The notes: generated by a model from the letters alone, not told the origin. DNA of 64,000 nucleotides from Roseimicrobium gellanilyticum (GCF_003315205.1 NZ_QNRR01000013.1:1-64000), one strand, 5' to 3'. Shown: positions 52,720-61,926, counted from the first letter of the stretch. Made by a program: numbers and translations.

Positions 52720-53634
52720 ATGAGCACGCGCCTTTTTCCCATCCTCGCCGTGACCGTGTTCTGCAGCTTCGGCGTTCTGGGTGCCCAGCAGATCTCGGAG
52801 GAGCAGTTCCAGAAGCTCTTCAATGAGGAGGCCTCCCTTGAAGAATTCACCAAGGCAGCCGAAGAAGCAGCCAAGGCTGGCGTGTCCTCCCAGATCCTCG
52901 CGGAGGCCAAACTGATCTGGGGCCTGGGCAACGAGAACCCAGATTATCTTACGAAGATCCTTCCTGAACTTGAGGTGGCAGCGAAGAACTTCAAGCCCGA
53001 GGACTCCGCTACAATCACCAACCCGGATGAATTCAACGGCTTCATCAGCTACATCCGCGCGCTGGAAGCGAAAAAGCGCGGTGACGAAGCCGCACTGAAA
53101 AAGCACGTCTCCGAGGCCCTCTGGCTGAATCCTGACCAGGCTGACACGCTCGGCGACACCATCAGCCAGTTTCGCAGAGAGCAACTGATGGCCAAGGTCA
53201 CGATAGATATGAAGCTGCCCATCACCACCAGCAAGGGCGAGGCTACGACGCTGGCGGACCAGCTTGGCAACAACAAGGCCATCCTGCTCGACTTCTGGGC
53301 CACCTGGTGCGGCCCATGCATCAACCTCATGCCCGAACTCCGCAAAAATGCCGAGCTGCTGAAGAAGCACGGCATTGTCGTAGCCGGCATGAACAATGAA
53401 AGCGACGAAGCGAAGGCCGACGAGATGCGGGCGAAGAAGGACATGAAAATGCCCTGGCTCGTGGAACCGAAGGGCAGTCCCTTCAGCGAGCAACTCGGCA
53501 TCGACAGCATTCCACGCATGATTCTCCTCTCGCCTGAAGGCAAGGTGCTCTACAATGGACACCCCAAAGAGTCAGGTCTCTGGGAGGCATTGAAGAAATT
53601 GGACTCCACCATCAAGGAGCCCAAGGAAGACTAG
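52720..53634 (+). CDS. TlpA-like thioredoxin family protein, secreted
   Basis: A 304-residue protein with a Sec signal (MSTRLFPILAVTVFCSFGVLGAQ); start 52720 chosen for this. Residues about 25-150 form a helical region with no recognised family. The C-terminal 140 residues are a TlpA/ResA-like thioredoxin domain with WCGPC in LDFWATWCGPCINLMPELR near residue 195, and a cis-Pro in DSIPRMIL. It probably reduces or isomerises disulfides outside the cytoplasm, e.g. for cytochrome assembly, fitting the many heme motifs nearby. Divergent from the second PVC dehydrogenase gene. Confidence 0.88.
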   Translation: MSTRLFPILAVTVFCSFGVLGAQQISEEQFQKLFNEEASLEEFTKAAEEAAKAGVSSQILAEAKLIWGLGNENPDYLTKILPELEVAAKNFKPEDSATITNPDEFNGFISYIRALEAKKRGDEAALKKHVSEALWLNPDQADTLGDTISQFRREQLMAKVTIDMKLPITTSKGEATTLADQLGNNKAILLDFWATWCGPCINLMPELRKNAELLKKHGIVVAGMNNESDEAKADEMRAKKDMKMPWLVEPKGSPFSEQLGIDSIPRMILLSPEGKVLYNGHPKESGLWEALKKLDSTIKEPKED

Positions 53635-53658
53635 AAGGCCTGAAAACAGAACAGACGT

Positions 53659-54336
53659 CTAGCGCTTGCCAAAGATGGCGCTGCCCACGCGCACAAAGGT
53701 GGCGCCCTCCTCCACCGCCACGGCATAGTCGCCGCTCATGCCCATGCTGAGCACCGGGAACTTGGTGCCTGCCAGTTTCTCCAGTTTGTCCCGGTACTCA
53801 CGCAGGAAGACAAAATACTTCCGGCTGTCCTCCGGGTCCTCACTGATCGGTGGGATGCACATCAGGCCGTGGATCTCGATGCGGTCACATTGCAGCAAAT
53901 CTTCGAGCTGGGTCTCCAGCTTATGCGCTGGGAATCCATGCTTGCTCGCCTCCTCCGCGACATTCACCTCAAGCAGAACTTTGGGAAACACACCCAGCTC
54001 GCCCGCGATGCGATTGATGTCATAGGCGAGCTCCAGGCTGTCCACGCTCTGAATCATCTCCACCACAGGCAGCACCTTGCGCACCTTGTTGGATTGCAGG
54101 TGGCCAATGAGATGCCAGCGCAGCTTCGCCGGGAGGTCCGGAGTTTTGCGCAGCAGTTCCTGCACCTTGTTCTCACCAAAGAGAAGCTGTCCTGCGTCCA
54201 CCGCCTCGCGGATGATTTCCACGGGAAAGGTCTTGCTCACCGCCACGAGTTCCACCTCCTCCGGTCTGCGTCCCGCCTTGGCAGCTGCGGCGGCGATGTT
54301 GGACAGCACTAGTTCAAGATTCTCGCGGATATCCAT
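53659..54336 (-). CDS. YggS-family pyridoxal phosphate homeostasis protein
   Basis: A 225-residue PLP-binding protein of the YggS/PROSC family. Key features are VELVAVSKTFP (lysine that binds PLP), FGENKVQELL, RWHLIGHLQSNKVRK and GLMCIPP, and LSMGMSGDYAVAVEEGATFVRVGSAIFG at the C-terminus. Single-domain alanine-racemase-N fold. It controls free PLP levels in characterised bacteria. Convergent with the TlpA-like gene. Confidence 0.95.
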   Translation of the reverse strand: MDIRENLELVLSNIAAAAAKAGRRPEEVELVAVSKTFPVEIIREAVDAGQLLFGENKVQELLRKTPDLPAKLRWHLIGHLQSNKVRKVLPVVEMIQSVDSLELAYDINRIAGELGVFPKVLLEVNVAEEASKHGFPAHKLETQLEDLLQCDRIEIHGLMCIPPISEDPEDSRKYFVFLREYRDKLEKLAGTKFPVLSMGMSGDYAVAVEEGATFVRVGSAIFGKR

Positions 54337-54469
54337 GGATGGGTGGAGCGGCGTGTAACCGGACCGTAGCGCGACAGAGGCGCGTGGGGCAAGTGGGATT
54401 CGTCGTTACAGCTCGTTTGTCCACAATTCATCTCTTGCGCCAGGGATGGCTCACGCGAAAGAGAGCGCC

Positions 54470-55393
54470 ATGATTTTCCGCACCATGCTGCATCGCATCG
54501 CAGGAATCCTCGGCTGCCTGCTGCTGGTGACCGGCATGCTGCTACACCTGACGGTGCGGGATGGCCACAAGTGGATAGCCACCCTCTTCTACGCCATGCC
54601 GCTGCCGCTGATCCTGGTGGGATGGCTCATTGCTGCGGCATGGCATTTTCGACAAAGGACATTCCTCATCGCCAGTCTCTGCATGGCCTTTCTCACCGCA
54701 TGCTGGTGGCAGGCCACGTCCTATCGGAAGGAAACACAGGTGAGATCCGCATCACCAAAGCCTTCCGGCCTGAAGGTCCTGTACTGGAACATGGCGCACC
54801 AGAAGCTTCCCAGCACAGACTTGGAGCAGCTCATTGCCACACATCAACCCGACATCGTGGGGCTTGGCGAGGTGGGGCTGCGCTCTGGAGACTCCAATCC
54901 CCTGGTGCGGCATCTGCCGCCTGGCTACATCGCGCTGAAACCCGAGCACGGCATGGGGCTGGTAGTCCGCGGCAACGCTCAAGTGCAGCAGATCACCAGA
55001 ATCAAAAAGACACGCAGCAAGTTCCTCCAGATGGATGTGACCGTGGACGCCAAAGTCTGGCACATCATCCTGGTGGATGGTGATGCCGATCCTTTCCTCA
55101 GGCGCGAAGAACTGCTGGGTAAGGTACTGGCAAAGACTCAAGCGTCCCACACCCTGGTCATGGGTGACTTCAATACCCCACTTGAATCCCAATGGTTCGA
55201 CCCATGGCGAACAGCGGGCCTGCACCACGCCACGGAAGGGGCCCGCACGGGCTTTCGCGAAACCTGGCCGCGTCACTGGCCGGTACTCACCATCGATCAC
55301 CTCTGGTGTACACCAGAGACACAACCGGTGCTCTTCGAGCGCGTGAGCCTTCCCTCCTCCGACCACCTCGCGATCGTGGCCAGTCTCCGGTAA
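54470..55393 (+). CDS. Membrane-anchored endonuclease/exonuclease/phosphatase family protein
   Basis: A 307-residue protein. ATG 54470 is preferred (a purine-rich AAAGAGAG precedes it); ATG 54446 is also in frame. Three membrane helices occupy about residues 7-80. The rest is an EEP-fold domain: LKVLYWNMAHQ, DIVGLGEVGLR, VDGDADPFLRREEL, LVMGDFNTPLESQ and a terminal SSDHLAIVA, giving the catalytic Asn, Glu, Asp-Asn and His residues. Close relatives are DUF-type 'endonuclease/exonuclease/phosphatase' membrane proteins of unknown substrate. The active domain probably faces the periplasm. Confidence 0.85.
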   Translation: MIFRTMLHRIAGILGCLLLVTGMLLHLTVRDGHKWIATLFYAMPLPLILVGWLIAAAWHFRQRTFLIASLCMAFLTACWWQATSYRKETQVRSASPKPSGLKVLYWNMAHQKLPSTDLEQLIATHQPDIVGLGEVGLRSGDSNPLVRHLPPGYIALKPEHGMGLVVRGNAQVQQITRIKKTRSKFLQMDVTVDAKVWHIILVDGDADPFLRREELLGKVLAKTQASHTLVMGDFNTPLESQWFDPWRTAGLHHATEGARTGFRETWPRHWPVLTIDHLWCTPETQPVLFERVSLPSSDHLAIVASLR

Positions 55394-55416
55394 AGAGAGT
55401 CCGCAATAGCGGCTGA

Positions 55417-56100
55417 TTATTTCTTCTCCACCTTCGGTGCTTCCGCAGCCAGGGGTGTAAGCTTAATATTGCGGATGCCCGCCATCGTCGCATACGTGGT
55501 GAGGGAGAGCGGCTGATAGTCCTCAATCGGACCTGCACGCACGCCGATTCTCTTCCCTTCGATGTCCACGTCGATGACCTTCTCCTCCCCCACCCAGGCG
55601 GAGATATTGGCGGGGGTCACGCGCAGCTTCACGGCATACCACTTGTTGTTATCGAATTTGCGGTAGTGGCCGGTGGAGTTTTCGGAGGCGTCCATGCCAT
55701 CGATGCTGGAGATGCCGGTCACGCTGCCGCCCCAGCCGCCGAGCACGAGGGTGGCACAGGTCTTGGGGCTGCCCACCGGGAAGGTCAGGCCGCAGAAGAA
55801 GTCCACGCCATCCAGCCGCTGGGCATCCAGGGTGATTTCATAGTTGGTCACCGGGAGGTCCTTGGCCTTCTTGTAGACTACTCCGGTGATGGAGTCGCCC
55901 GCACCGATGATCATGTCCTTGTCCTTGATTTCCACGGAGCCGCTGCCCCCGGCATCACGGGCCTCCCAATCATCCAGCGAGCTACCGTCAAAAAGCACGA
56001 TGGGCTTCCCGGCCGGGGCGGAAGCGGGCGCGGGCTTGGGGTCGGCGCAGATAGCGGGGGTGGCGAGAGCAAGAAGGAGCAGGAGACGCAGAGGGTTCAT
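55417..56100 (-). CDS. DUF1080 (3-keto-disaccharide hydrolase-like) secreted protein
   Basis: A 227-residue protein with a Sec signal (MNPLRLLLLLALATPAICAD). The body has DUF1080 features: IVLFDGSSLDDWEA, WYAVKLRVTPANISAWVGEEKVIDVDI and an IGVRAGPIEDYQPLSLTTYATMAGIRNIKL end, a concanavalin-like lectin fold. PVC bacteria hold many of these with sugar oxidoreductases. It likely binds or hydrolyses modified disaccharides outside the cytoplasm. Convergent with the EEP gene. Confidence 0.85.
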   Translation of the reverse strand: MNPLRLLLLLALATPAICADPKPAPASAPAGKPIVLFDGSSLDDWEARDAGGSGSVEIKDKDMIIGAGDSITGVVYKKAKDLPVTNYEITLDAQRLDGVDFFCGLTFPVGSPKTCATLVLGGWGGSVTGISSIDGMDASENSTGHYRKFDNNKWYAVKLRVTPANISAWVGEEKVIDVDIEGKRIGVRAGPIEDYQPLSLTTYATMAGIRNIKLTPLAAEAPKVEKK

Positions 56101-56153
56101 GAGGAAGACAAAACGGTGGAGATGGGCAGGATGTGTGCTACGAAGCTCACCGC

Positions 56154-56783
56154 ATGAGATTTCCGCGTCAATTCCACAAAATCGCCATCCGCGTCGCCTT
56201 GGCCTGTGGCCTGGGCCTTCTGGCGAGCTGCACGACTGCCAAAGTCGGCCGCCACCCCTACTCCACCACCTACGACCCTCCCCTGCTCCAGGCGAACAAC
56301 CCCTCTGCCGTGAAGGTGAAGCTGAGCACGGGCGCTCAGCGCGTGTACCTGGTGGAAGGTGACCGCGTCCTCCTGGCCTCCCCCTGCTCCGTCGGTACGG
56401 CCAAGGACCCCACCCCGCACGGCCACTTCAAGATCTACAGCAAGACCTTCCAGCGCCGCCGCGTGAGCCAGCCGGGAGCCGGCTACCCCATGACGTACTG
56501 GATGGAGTTCAAGACTGCCTACGGCATGCACTGGGGTTTTGTGAAGCCCTACCCCTGCACGCATGGCTGCGTACGCCTGCCCATCAAGACCGCGCAGAAG
56601 CTCTTCAGCGCCGTCCGGCCCGGCACCCCCCTCCACATCGCCACCTCGCACCCCGAGGACGCCACGGTTGGCAAGTCCCTGCCCATCCTGGATGATGGCC
56701 CCATGCCCGACCCGCCCTGGAACTACATGATCAGCCAGCAGGTCTTCACGGATGCGGCAAAGGGTAAGTTCTACACGTACTGA
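56154..56783 (+). CDS. L,D-transpeptidase (YkuD), lipoprotein
   Basis: A 209-residue peptidoglycan cross-linking or anchoring enzyme. ATG 56154 gives a lipoprotein leader ending LLASC near residue 24. The YkuD domain covers about 50-165, with PTPHGHFKI and the catalytic CTHGCVRLP (Cys near residue 137). The frame from 56133 adds only 7 residues. Divergent from the DUF1080 gene. Together with the amidase, LysM and DacF-like proteins it adds to the wall-processing set of this window. Confidence 0.92.
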   Translation: MRFPRQFHKIAIRVALACGLGLLASCTTAKVGRHPYSTTYDPPLLQANNPSAVKVKLSTGAQRVYLVEGDRVLLASPCSVGTAKDPTPHGHFKIYSKTFQRRRVSQPGAGYPMTYWMEFKTAYGMHWGFVKPYPCTHGCVRLPIKTAQKLFSAVRPGTPLHIATSHPEDATVGKSLPILDDGPMPDPPWNYMISQQVFTDAAKGKFYTY

Positions 56784-56820
56784 TTTAGCTAGTTCGAGAT
56801 TCGGTTAGATTCCCCACGAA

Positions 56821-58098
56821 ATGTCCGCACCCACCGCCTCGCCCAGCCCCGCTCCCGCCAAAACCCGGCGTGTCAATGTCCGCACACCGGAGGTGATGGA
56901 ACGCGTGCAGGCGGAGGTGGAGACCCACTACCGCAGCGTGCTAGTGGAGAACCTGCGCAAAGCGGGCGGCGTGCTCACCGTGGGGCATACGACCATCCGT
57001 CTCGCGCGTGATTTCGGCTTCTGCTACGGCGTGGAGCGCGCCATCGACCTTGCTTACGCAGCCCGTCGTGTGTTCGCTGATCGCAAAGTATACCTCCTGG
57101 GTGAAATCATCCACAACCCCGAGGTGAACCGCCAGCTTCAGGAGATGGGGATCATCAGCATCCCCATCAGCGAGCACGAGGCGAAGCTCTCCACCTTGGA
57201 CCCCGATGACGTGGTCATCGTGCCCGCCTTCGGTGCGGAGACCCGCCTGATGAACATCATCAGTGAGCGCGGCTGCTCCGTGGTGGACACCACCTGCGGC
57301 GACGTGATGAGCGTGTGGAAGCGCGTGCGGGGCTATGCCAAGCAGGGCTTCACCTCCATCATCCACGGAAAGGCGGAACACGAGGAAACCCGCGCCACGT
57401 CCTCCCGAGCCATGGGCGATGCGGGAGATGGCCACTTCCTCGTGGTACTCACGCTGGATGACGTGGACTACGTCTGCGACTACATCCGCAAGGGCGGCAA
57501 TCGTGAGGAATTTCTGCAGCGCTTCGGCAAGTCTGTCTCCAAGGGATTCGACCCGGACAAGCACCTCACCCGCGTGGGCGTGGCCAACCAGACCACGATG
57601 CTCAAGTCCGAGACGGAAGAACTGCAACGTCGTGTGCAGAAGGCCGTGGAAGACCGTGACGGTGCGGAAGTGGCAAAGCAGAATTTCCAAGTCTTCGACA
57701 CCATCTGCGGCGCGACGCAGGAGCGACAGGATTCGCTCTTCGACATGCTGCGCAAGCCGCTGGACGTGCTGCTGGTCGTCGGCGGCTACAACAGTTCCAA
57801 CACCACGCACCTGGTGGAAATCGGCGAGAAGGAACTCCCCACCTTCTTCATCCGCACCGCCGAGTGTCTGAAGAGCTTCAGTGACATTGTGCACTTCGAC
57901 CTCCACCTGAAGGCGGAGAAGACGAGCTACTCCAACAAGCTGGCGGGCAACGACCCCGTGGTGGTCGGCGTCACCGCCGGCGCCTCCTGCCCGAACAACC
58001 TCGTGGAGGACACCATCATCCGCGTCTTCGAACTGCGCGGCACTCCCAAGGCCGAGGTCATGGCCGAGGCAGAACGTGTGGCCGCTCCAGTGGAGTAG
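56821..58098 (+). CDS. ispH: 4-hydroxy-3-methylbut-2-enyl diphosphate reductase
   Basis: A 425-residue iron-sulfur enzyme that catalyses the last step of the MEP isoprenoid pathway, giving IPP and DMAPP. The three cluster cysteines are in DFGFCYGVERAI, VVDTTCGDVM and VFDTICGATQERQ. GEIIHNPEVN and a late ASCPNNLVEDTI are also family features. At about 425 residues it belongs to the long plant/cyanobacterial-type IspH rather than the ~320-residue E. coli form. A 38-bp gap follows the L,D-transpeptidase gene. Confidence 0.95.
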   Translation: MSAPTASPSPAPAKTRRVNVRTPEVMERVQAEVETHYRSVLVENLRKAGGVLTVGHTTIRLARDFGFCYGVERAIDLAYAARRVFADRKVYLLGEIIHNPEVNRQLQEMGIISIPISEHEAKLSTLDPDDVVIVPAFGAETRLMNIISERGCSVVDTTCGDVMSVWKRVRGYAKQGFTSIIHGKAEHEETRATSSRAMGDAGDGHFLVVLTLDDVDYVCDYIRKGGNREEFLQRFGKSVSKGFDPDKHLTRVGVANQTTMLKSETEELQRRVQKAVEDRDGAEVAKQNFQVFDTICGATQERQDSLFDMLRKPLDVLLVVGGYNSSNTTHLVEIGEKELPTFFIRTAECLKSFSDIVHFDLHLKAEKTSYSNKLAGNDPVVVGVTAGASCPNNLVEDTIIRVFELRGTPKAEVMAEAERVAAPVE

Positions 58099-58158
58099 GT
58101 CATTCCCCTTTCAGAACAGGCGGCGACAGACGCACCCCCCAGGCAGGACGTTTCAGGT

Positions 58159-58653
58159 ATGGGATACCATGTTTACATCACCCGGGAAAAGAACGGCGTC
58201 GACTCGGATATTCCGCTGGAGGACTGGTTGCAACATGTCGCAAGCACACCCGAGCTTGAGTTTGAAAAGCCCCAGGGCGATGACCTCGCCAGCCAGTTCA
58301 CCCGCTCCGTGCATGCGGCGCATTGGAGTGGTGCTGCGGAAGAGTACGCCTGGCTGGGCTGGTCCCATGGCGAAATCTGGACCAAGAATCCTCCGGAGAA
58401 GCTCATCGGCTACATGATCGAGATCGCCCCGAAATTTGGCGCACGCGTGCGTGGCGATGAGGGGGAATACTATCGAACGCTTGATGATGTGTACTACGAG
58501 GAAGACGGTCGCGTCGTCTCCCAGGAGGAACAAAACCAGAGGCAGGCAGCATCAGCCGCCTTTCACAAGAAAAAGCGGCTGATGTGGAATATCCTTCGCC
58601 TGCTACTCTTGCTGATGGCTGCCTACTTTCTCACAAGGCAGAATTTTCGTTGA
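58159..58653 (+). CDS. Hypothetical protein with C-terminal membrane helix
   Basis: A 164-residue protein starting MGYHVYITREKN, a beginning seen in small bacterial hypothetical proteins. It has a soluble region rich in acidic residues and Trp (AEEYAWLGWSHGEIWTKNP), then a Lys-rich stretch and a single C-terminal helix (LMWNILRLLLLLMAAYFL), so it is probably tail-anchored. No family is recognised. Followed closely by a zinc-ribbon membrane protein gene. Confidence 0.75.
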   Translation: MGYHVYITREKNGVDSDIPLEDWLQHVASTPELEFEKPQGDDLASQFTRSVHAAHWSGAAEEYAWLGWSHGEIWTKNPPEKLIGYMIEIAPKFGARVRGDEGEYYRTLDDVYYEEDGRVVSQEEQNQRQAASAAFHKKKRLMWNILRLLLLLMAAYFLTRQNFR

Positions 58654-58697
58654 GCCAAACACCTTTCGTTGACCAAGTTGAGTTGGATGGTGTTGAG

Positions 58698-59192
58698 ATG
58701 AAGAAGATGAAATCGTTCCGGCTCTATGTGCCGGGGCCGCCACCGGCTCCGGAGCGGGTCGTCTCTGATTTCTCGGTGGGAGAGAAGGCCGCATTCGCAG
58801 AAACGTTCAAGCCGCTGCTGGAGCGATATCGAACACGAATTCGCATTGGCTGGGCTGTTGGCCTGGTGTCCGTCGCTTGCGTTGTATTGAATGCTGTTCT
58901 CGGACTCTTCTGGCTGGAAGGTTTCACCGGCTTTGCGTTTGGTTTTTTGGTGATCGTGACACTGATATACCTCGGGAAATTGCCGAATTGTCCGGGTTGC
59001 GGGAATCAACCCCATCACCCTCCCAATCAGTTCTGCCCTGAATGTGGCAGCCGCGCGCTTCAACGAGCTGGAAGTACCCGCCATGCCCACTGCCGGCAAT
59101 GCGGATTGGCGATTCAATCCCGCAAAGGCAGGCATCACAAAATCCGCCACTGCACACACTGCGGCCTCCACCTGGATGAACATGGGCTCTAA
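58698..59192 (+). CDS. Membrane protein with double zinc-ribbon C-terminus
   Basis: A 164-residue protein. Start 58698 (MKKMKSFRLYVPGP) is used; the longer frame to 58584 overlaps the previous gene. Two membrane helices are at about residues 48-90. The C-terminal 70 residues contain four CxxC pairs (CPGC, CPEC, CRQC, CTHC), forming two zinc ribbons facing the cytoplasm. No known family. Zinc ribbons next to membrane helices often occur in adaptor or regulatory membrane proteins. Confidence 0.7.
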   Translation: MKKMKSFRLYVPGPPPAPERVVSDFSVGEKAAFAETFKPLLERYRTRIRIGWAVGLVSVACVVLNAVLGLFWLEGFTGFAFGFLVIVTLIYLGKLPNCPGCGNQPHHPPNQFCPECGSRALQRAGSTRHAHCRQCGLAIQSRKGRHHKIRHCTHCGLHLDEHGL

Positions 59193-59208
59193 AGACATTT
59201 TCCCCCTC

Positions 59209-59988
59209 ATGCGCGCCACCATTTGCCCTGCAATTCCCGAAGATGCATCGGGCTGGCAAGCGCTGCGTACCCAGCTCTGGCCTGACGCAGATTCCGCGAA
59301 CGAGATTGCGCAGTATTTTGCCGAAGATCCCAAAGAACGAGGGCAGGCCCTGCTCGCCAGGGATCCCCATAATGTCATCTGTGGCTTCATCGAGCTTTCC
59401 GTGCGACGCGATTGGGTGGAAGGCTCAACGACGTCACCCGTCGCTTATGTGGAGGGTTGGTTTGTGCACCCCCATCATCGGAAGAAAGGGATTGGCAAAG
59501 CCTTGCTGACAGCCGGGGAAGTCTGGGCTCGTGATGCGGGCTATAGAGAGATTGCGAGCGACACCCTGATCGACAATCAGGACAGCATCACCGCCCACCG
59601 CGCATGCGGTTATGCCGAGGTGGAGCGCTCGGTCCACTTCATCAAGCCGCTACGCCTGACCCTGGCTGAGTATTTGAAGACCGCTCCCCCCGCTGATCGA
59701 TTCGTGTGGGCAGTGCACCAGGTTTATGGCCCCACCAACTATTGCTGCCCTCTCCATGGCACTCCGCTGGAGATCGTGGATGTCTTCGGCACTCGGGTAG
59801 ATATTTCACACATCGAGGCCGTCGTGCGAGCGACGTTGGAAAATCCCCACTGCATTGGGAACAGCTACAGATTCCAAGCAGACGAGTGGTTTGATCAACC
59901 GCAGAAACTTCCATACTGCCCGGTGTGCGAAACAAACTATCGCGCCGCCCTCGCAGCCGATCGTGAGGGCTCGCTCATCCGACATTGA
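59209..59988 (+). CDS. GNAT acetyltransferase with an extra C-terminal domain
   Basis: A 259-residue protein. ATG 59209 (MRATICPAIPEDASGW) fits the start of aminoglycoside 6'-type acetyltransferases and avoids overlap with the previous gene. The acetyl-CoA motif VEGWFVHPHHRKKGIGKALL is near residue 80-100, then DTLIDNQDSITAHRACGYAEVERSVHFIK. The last ~105 residues (TLAEYLKTAPPADRFVWAVHQVYGPTNYCCPLHGTP...CPVCETNYR in outline) form a separate domain with CCPLH and CPVC that could bind zinc. I do not recognise it. Substrate unknown; an antibiotic-modifying role is possible, not shown. Confidence 0.85.
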   Translation: MRATICPAIPEDASGWQALRTQLWPDADSANEIAQYFAEDPKERGQALLARDPHNVICGFIELSVRRDWVEGSTTSPVAYVEGWFVHPHHRKKGIGKALLTAGEVWARDAGYREIASDTLIDNQDSITAHRACGYAEVERSVHFIKPLRLTLAEYLKTAPPADRFVWAVHQVYGPTNYCCPLHGTPLEIVDVFGTRVDISHIEAVVRATLENPHCIGNSYRFQADEWFDQPQKLPYCPVCETNYRAALAADREGSLIRH

Positions 59989-60009
59989 ATCTGCGCATTT
60001 TCGCCGCGC

Positions 60010-60945
60010 TCACGTCCCAAACCTCAGATACACCGTGATGGTCAAAATCGACAACAAGGTCGAACCAATGATCGCCTTCGCCGTCACACTTGCCTCGCGG
60101 CGGTAGTACTCGGCGAGCATGAATGGTCCGGTCCCTGTAGGCAGCGCAGCGAGGAGCACGGCAGGATGCAAAAGCGACGGTGGCAGGTGGAACACATGCT
60201 TGCCCAGCATCCACGCAGCGAGCGGATGCAGCACCAGCTTCATGCCCATCAGCAGGTTTACCGCTCCGAGATCACTGGTCGTGCTCTCGCGCTTTTCCGC
60301 CAGGAACAATCCCAGACTCACCAGCGCACAAGGCGAAGCCGCTCCACCGAGCAACTTCAGGAAGCTTGCCCCCGTGTCGGGCAACGATGTGCCGGTGAGA
60401 GGGAAGAAGGCTCCCAGGAGAGGTGCCACCAGCAGGGGATTCTTCGCCAGCGAGACGCCCACCTTCCAAATGAGCTGGCTGGTCCGTCTCTCGGTCTGCA
60501 GCCCGACCTCGACCAACACAATCGCCGCGGCAAAGATGACGCATACGGTGATGATTGAAGCGATCAGCGTGGGCGTCATGGCACTGGAGCCAAAGGCCGC
60601 GAGAGCCAGCGGAAAGCCCATGTAGCCTGTATTCGCATAGCTGCTGCCCAAGGCATCGATGGCCGCATCCGCGAGGTGCCTGGGACCACGCCAGCGAATC
60701 GCCAGGGTCACCGCAAAGACCAACACGCAGCTCAAGCCAAAGGCACTGATGAGGCCCGGCTGCCAGATCTCCGAGAGCTGGGCCCGGGCAATGATATCAA
60801 ACAGCAGGGCCGGCAGCGCGAGGTACACCACGAAACGGTTCAACTCTCCCGCCGCATGCGGGCCCATCACACCAGTCCTGCGCACCACCCATCCCGTGAG
60901 GATAAGCGCAAACACAGGCAGAACGATCAGGAGGGTGGAAAGCAT
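60010..60945 (-). CDS. Auxin efflux carrier (AEC) family permease
   Basis: A 311-residue inner-membrane transporter with about 8-10 hydrophobic segments. It has the AEC features FALILTGWVVRRTGVMG at the N-terminus, LPALLFDIIA, SSYANTGYMGFPLALAAFG and a final LPTGTGPFMLAEYYRREA. Bacterial members export dicarboxylates or similar metabolites. Divergent from a LysR regulator 99 bp away, a common arrangement for a regulated transporter. Confidence 0.9.
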   Translation of the reverse strand: MLSTLLIVLPVFALILTGWVVRRTGVMGPHAAGELNRFVVYLALPALLFDIIARAQLSEIWQPGLISAFGLSCVLVFAVTLAIRWRGPRHLADAAIDALGSSYANTGYMGFPLALAAFGSSAMTPTLIASIITVCVIFAAAIVLVEVGLQTERRTSQLIWKVGVSLAKNPLLVAPLLGAFFPLTGTSLPDTGASFLKLLGGAASPCALVSLGLFLAEKRESTTSDLGAVNLLMGMKLVLHPLAAWMLGKHVFHLPPSLLHPAVLLAALPTGTGPFMLAEYYRREASVTAKAIIGSTLLSILTITVYLRFGT

Positions 60946-61028
60946 CGCTTCTCAGGAAGGAAATCGGAAGGACCGAAAGAATCGGGGTTCTCACTCATTC
61001 CTTCCAATGCTACTTTAGGTGCTGATTC

Positions 61029-61043
61029 ATACCTTTTCCGTAT
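61029..61043 (+). promoter_or_regulatory. Candidate LysR-type operator
   Basis: ATAC-N7-GTAT is an inverted repeat fitting the T-N11-A layout of LysR-family sites. It ends directly before the LysR start codon (61045) and lies within the shared divergent promoter region. Confidence 0.4.
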
Positions 61044-61044
61044 C

Positions 61045-61923
61045 ATGGCTGATATCCGGCAGATGCGCTATTTCGTCGCCCTGGCAGAGACCCTGCACTT
61101 CGGCAGAGCTGCGGAGCGACTTCACCTCACGCAGCCACCACTCAGCCGGCAGATTGCTGCACTAGAGAAATCACTCGGTGTGCGATTGCTGGAACGTGAC
61201 ACGCGCCACACAAAACTCACCCACGCCGGGCAGCGTTTCCTGGAAGATGCGAAGGCGACCCTGGTTTCGTTCGACCAGGCATGCCAGAACGCGCGGCTCG
61301 CCGAGATGGGTGAACTCGGCGAGTTGAAGATCGGCTTCATGATGCACGCCGCCTTCACGATTCTGCCGCGGCTCACGCGCCGCTTCATCTCGACCCATCC
61401 GCAGGTGAAGCTCCACTTGCGGGAAATCATCCCGAGCACGCTGCCGGATGACATTTTCAGCGGGCACATTGATGCGGGGATCATGTTCCCTCCAGGACAG
61501 ATCAAAGGCCTCGCATTTCAAGCGCTCCATCACGAGCGGTTGTGTCTTGCCCTGCCTTCGGGGCATCGCCTCGCGGGCCGTTCTCGAATCAATCCCACGC
61601 ATTTGCAGGGCGAGGCACTCATTGCCACTCCCGAAGATGTCTCCCCCTCCTTGCGCGGCGCCATTCTGGATTGGTTTCGCTCAGGCGGCTCCAGTCCCAC
61701 CATCCGGCTGGAAACCCAGTTGCAGCAGACGATTGTGAGCCTGGTAGCAGAGGAACTCGGGGTCGCCCTCGTGCCCGAGTCAATGCGGAAGCTCGGCGTC
61801 GCCGGTGTGACGTTCCGTCCCCTCGATCATGCACCGAAGATCGAGCATGGCATCGCATGGCGCCCATCGAATTTGAATCCTTCGCTGCCGCTTTTTTTAA
61901 AGTCGGCGGAAGTGGGAGGGTGA
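61045..61923 (+). CDS. LysR family transcriptional regulator
   Basis: A 292-residue regulator. The N-terminal winged helix-turn-helix is MADIRQMRYFVALAETLHFGRAAERLHLTQPPLSRQIAALEKSLGVRLLER in outline (residues 1-55), followed by a two-lobed effector-binding domain with KIGFM.., ALPSGHRLA and a VSLVAEELGVALVPESM segment. ATG 61045 is the standard start. Divergent from the AEC permease, which is its probable target. The effector is unknown. Confidence 0.94.
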   Translation: MADIRQMRYFVALAETLHFGRAAERLHLTQPPLSRQIAALEKSLGVRLLERDTRHTKLTHAGQRFLEDAKATLVSFDQACQNARLAEMGELGELKIGFMMHAAFTILPRLTRRFISTHPQVKLHLREIIPSTLPDDIFSGHIDAGIMFPPGQIKGLAFQALHHERLCLALPSGHRLAGRSRINPTHLQGEALIATPEDVSPSLRGAILDWFRSGGSSPTIRLETQLQQTIVSLVAEELGVALVPESMRKLGVAGVTFRPLDHAPKIEHGIAWRPSNLNPSLPLFLKSAEVGG

Positions 61924-61926
61924 ACC

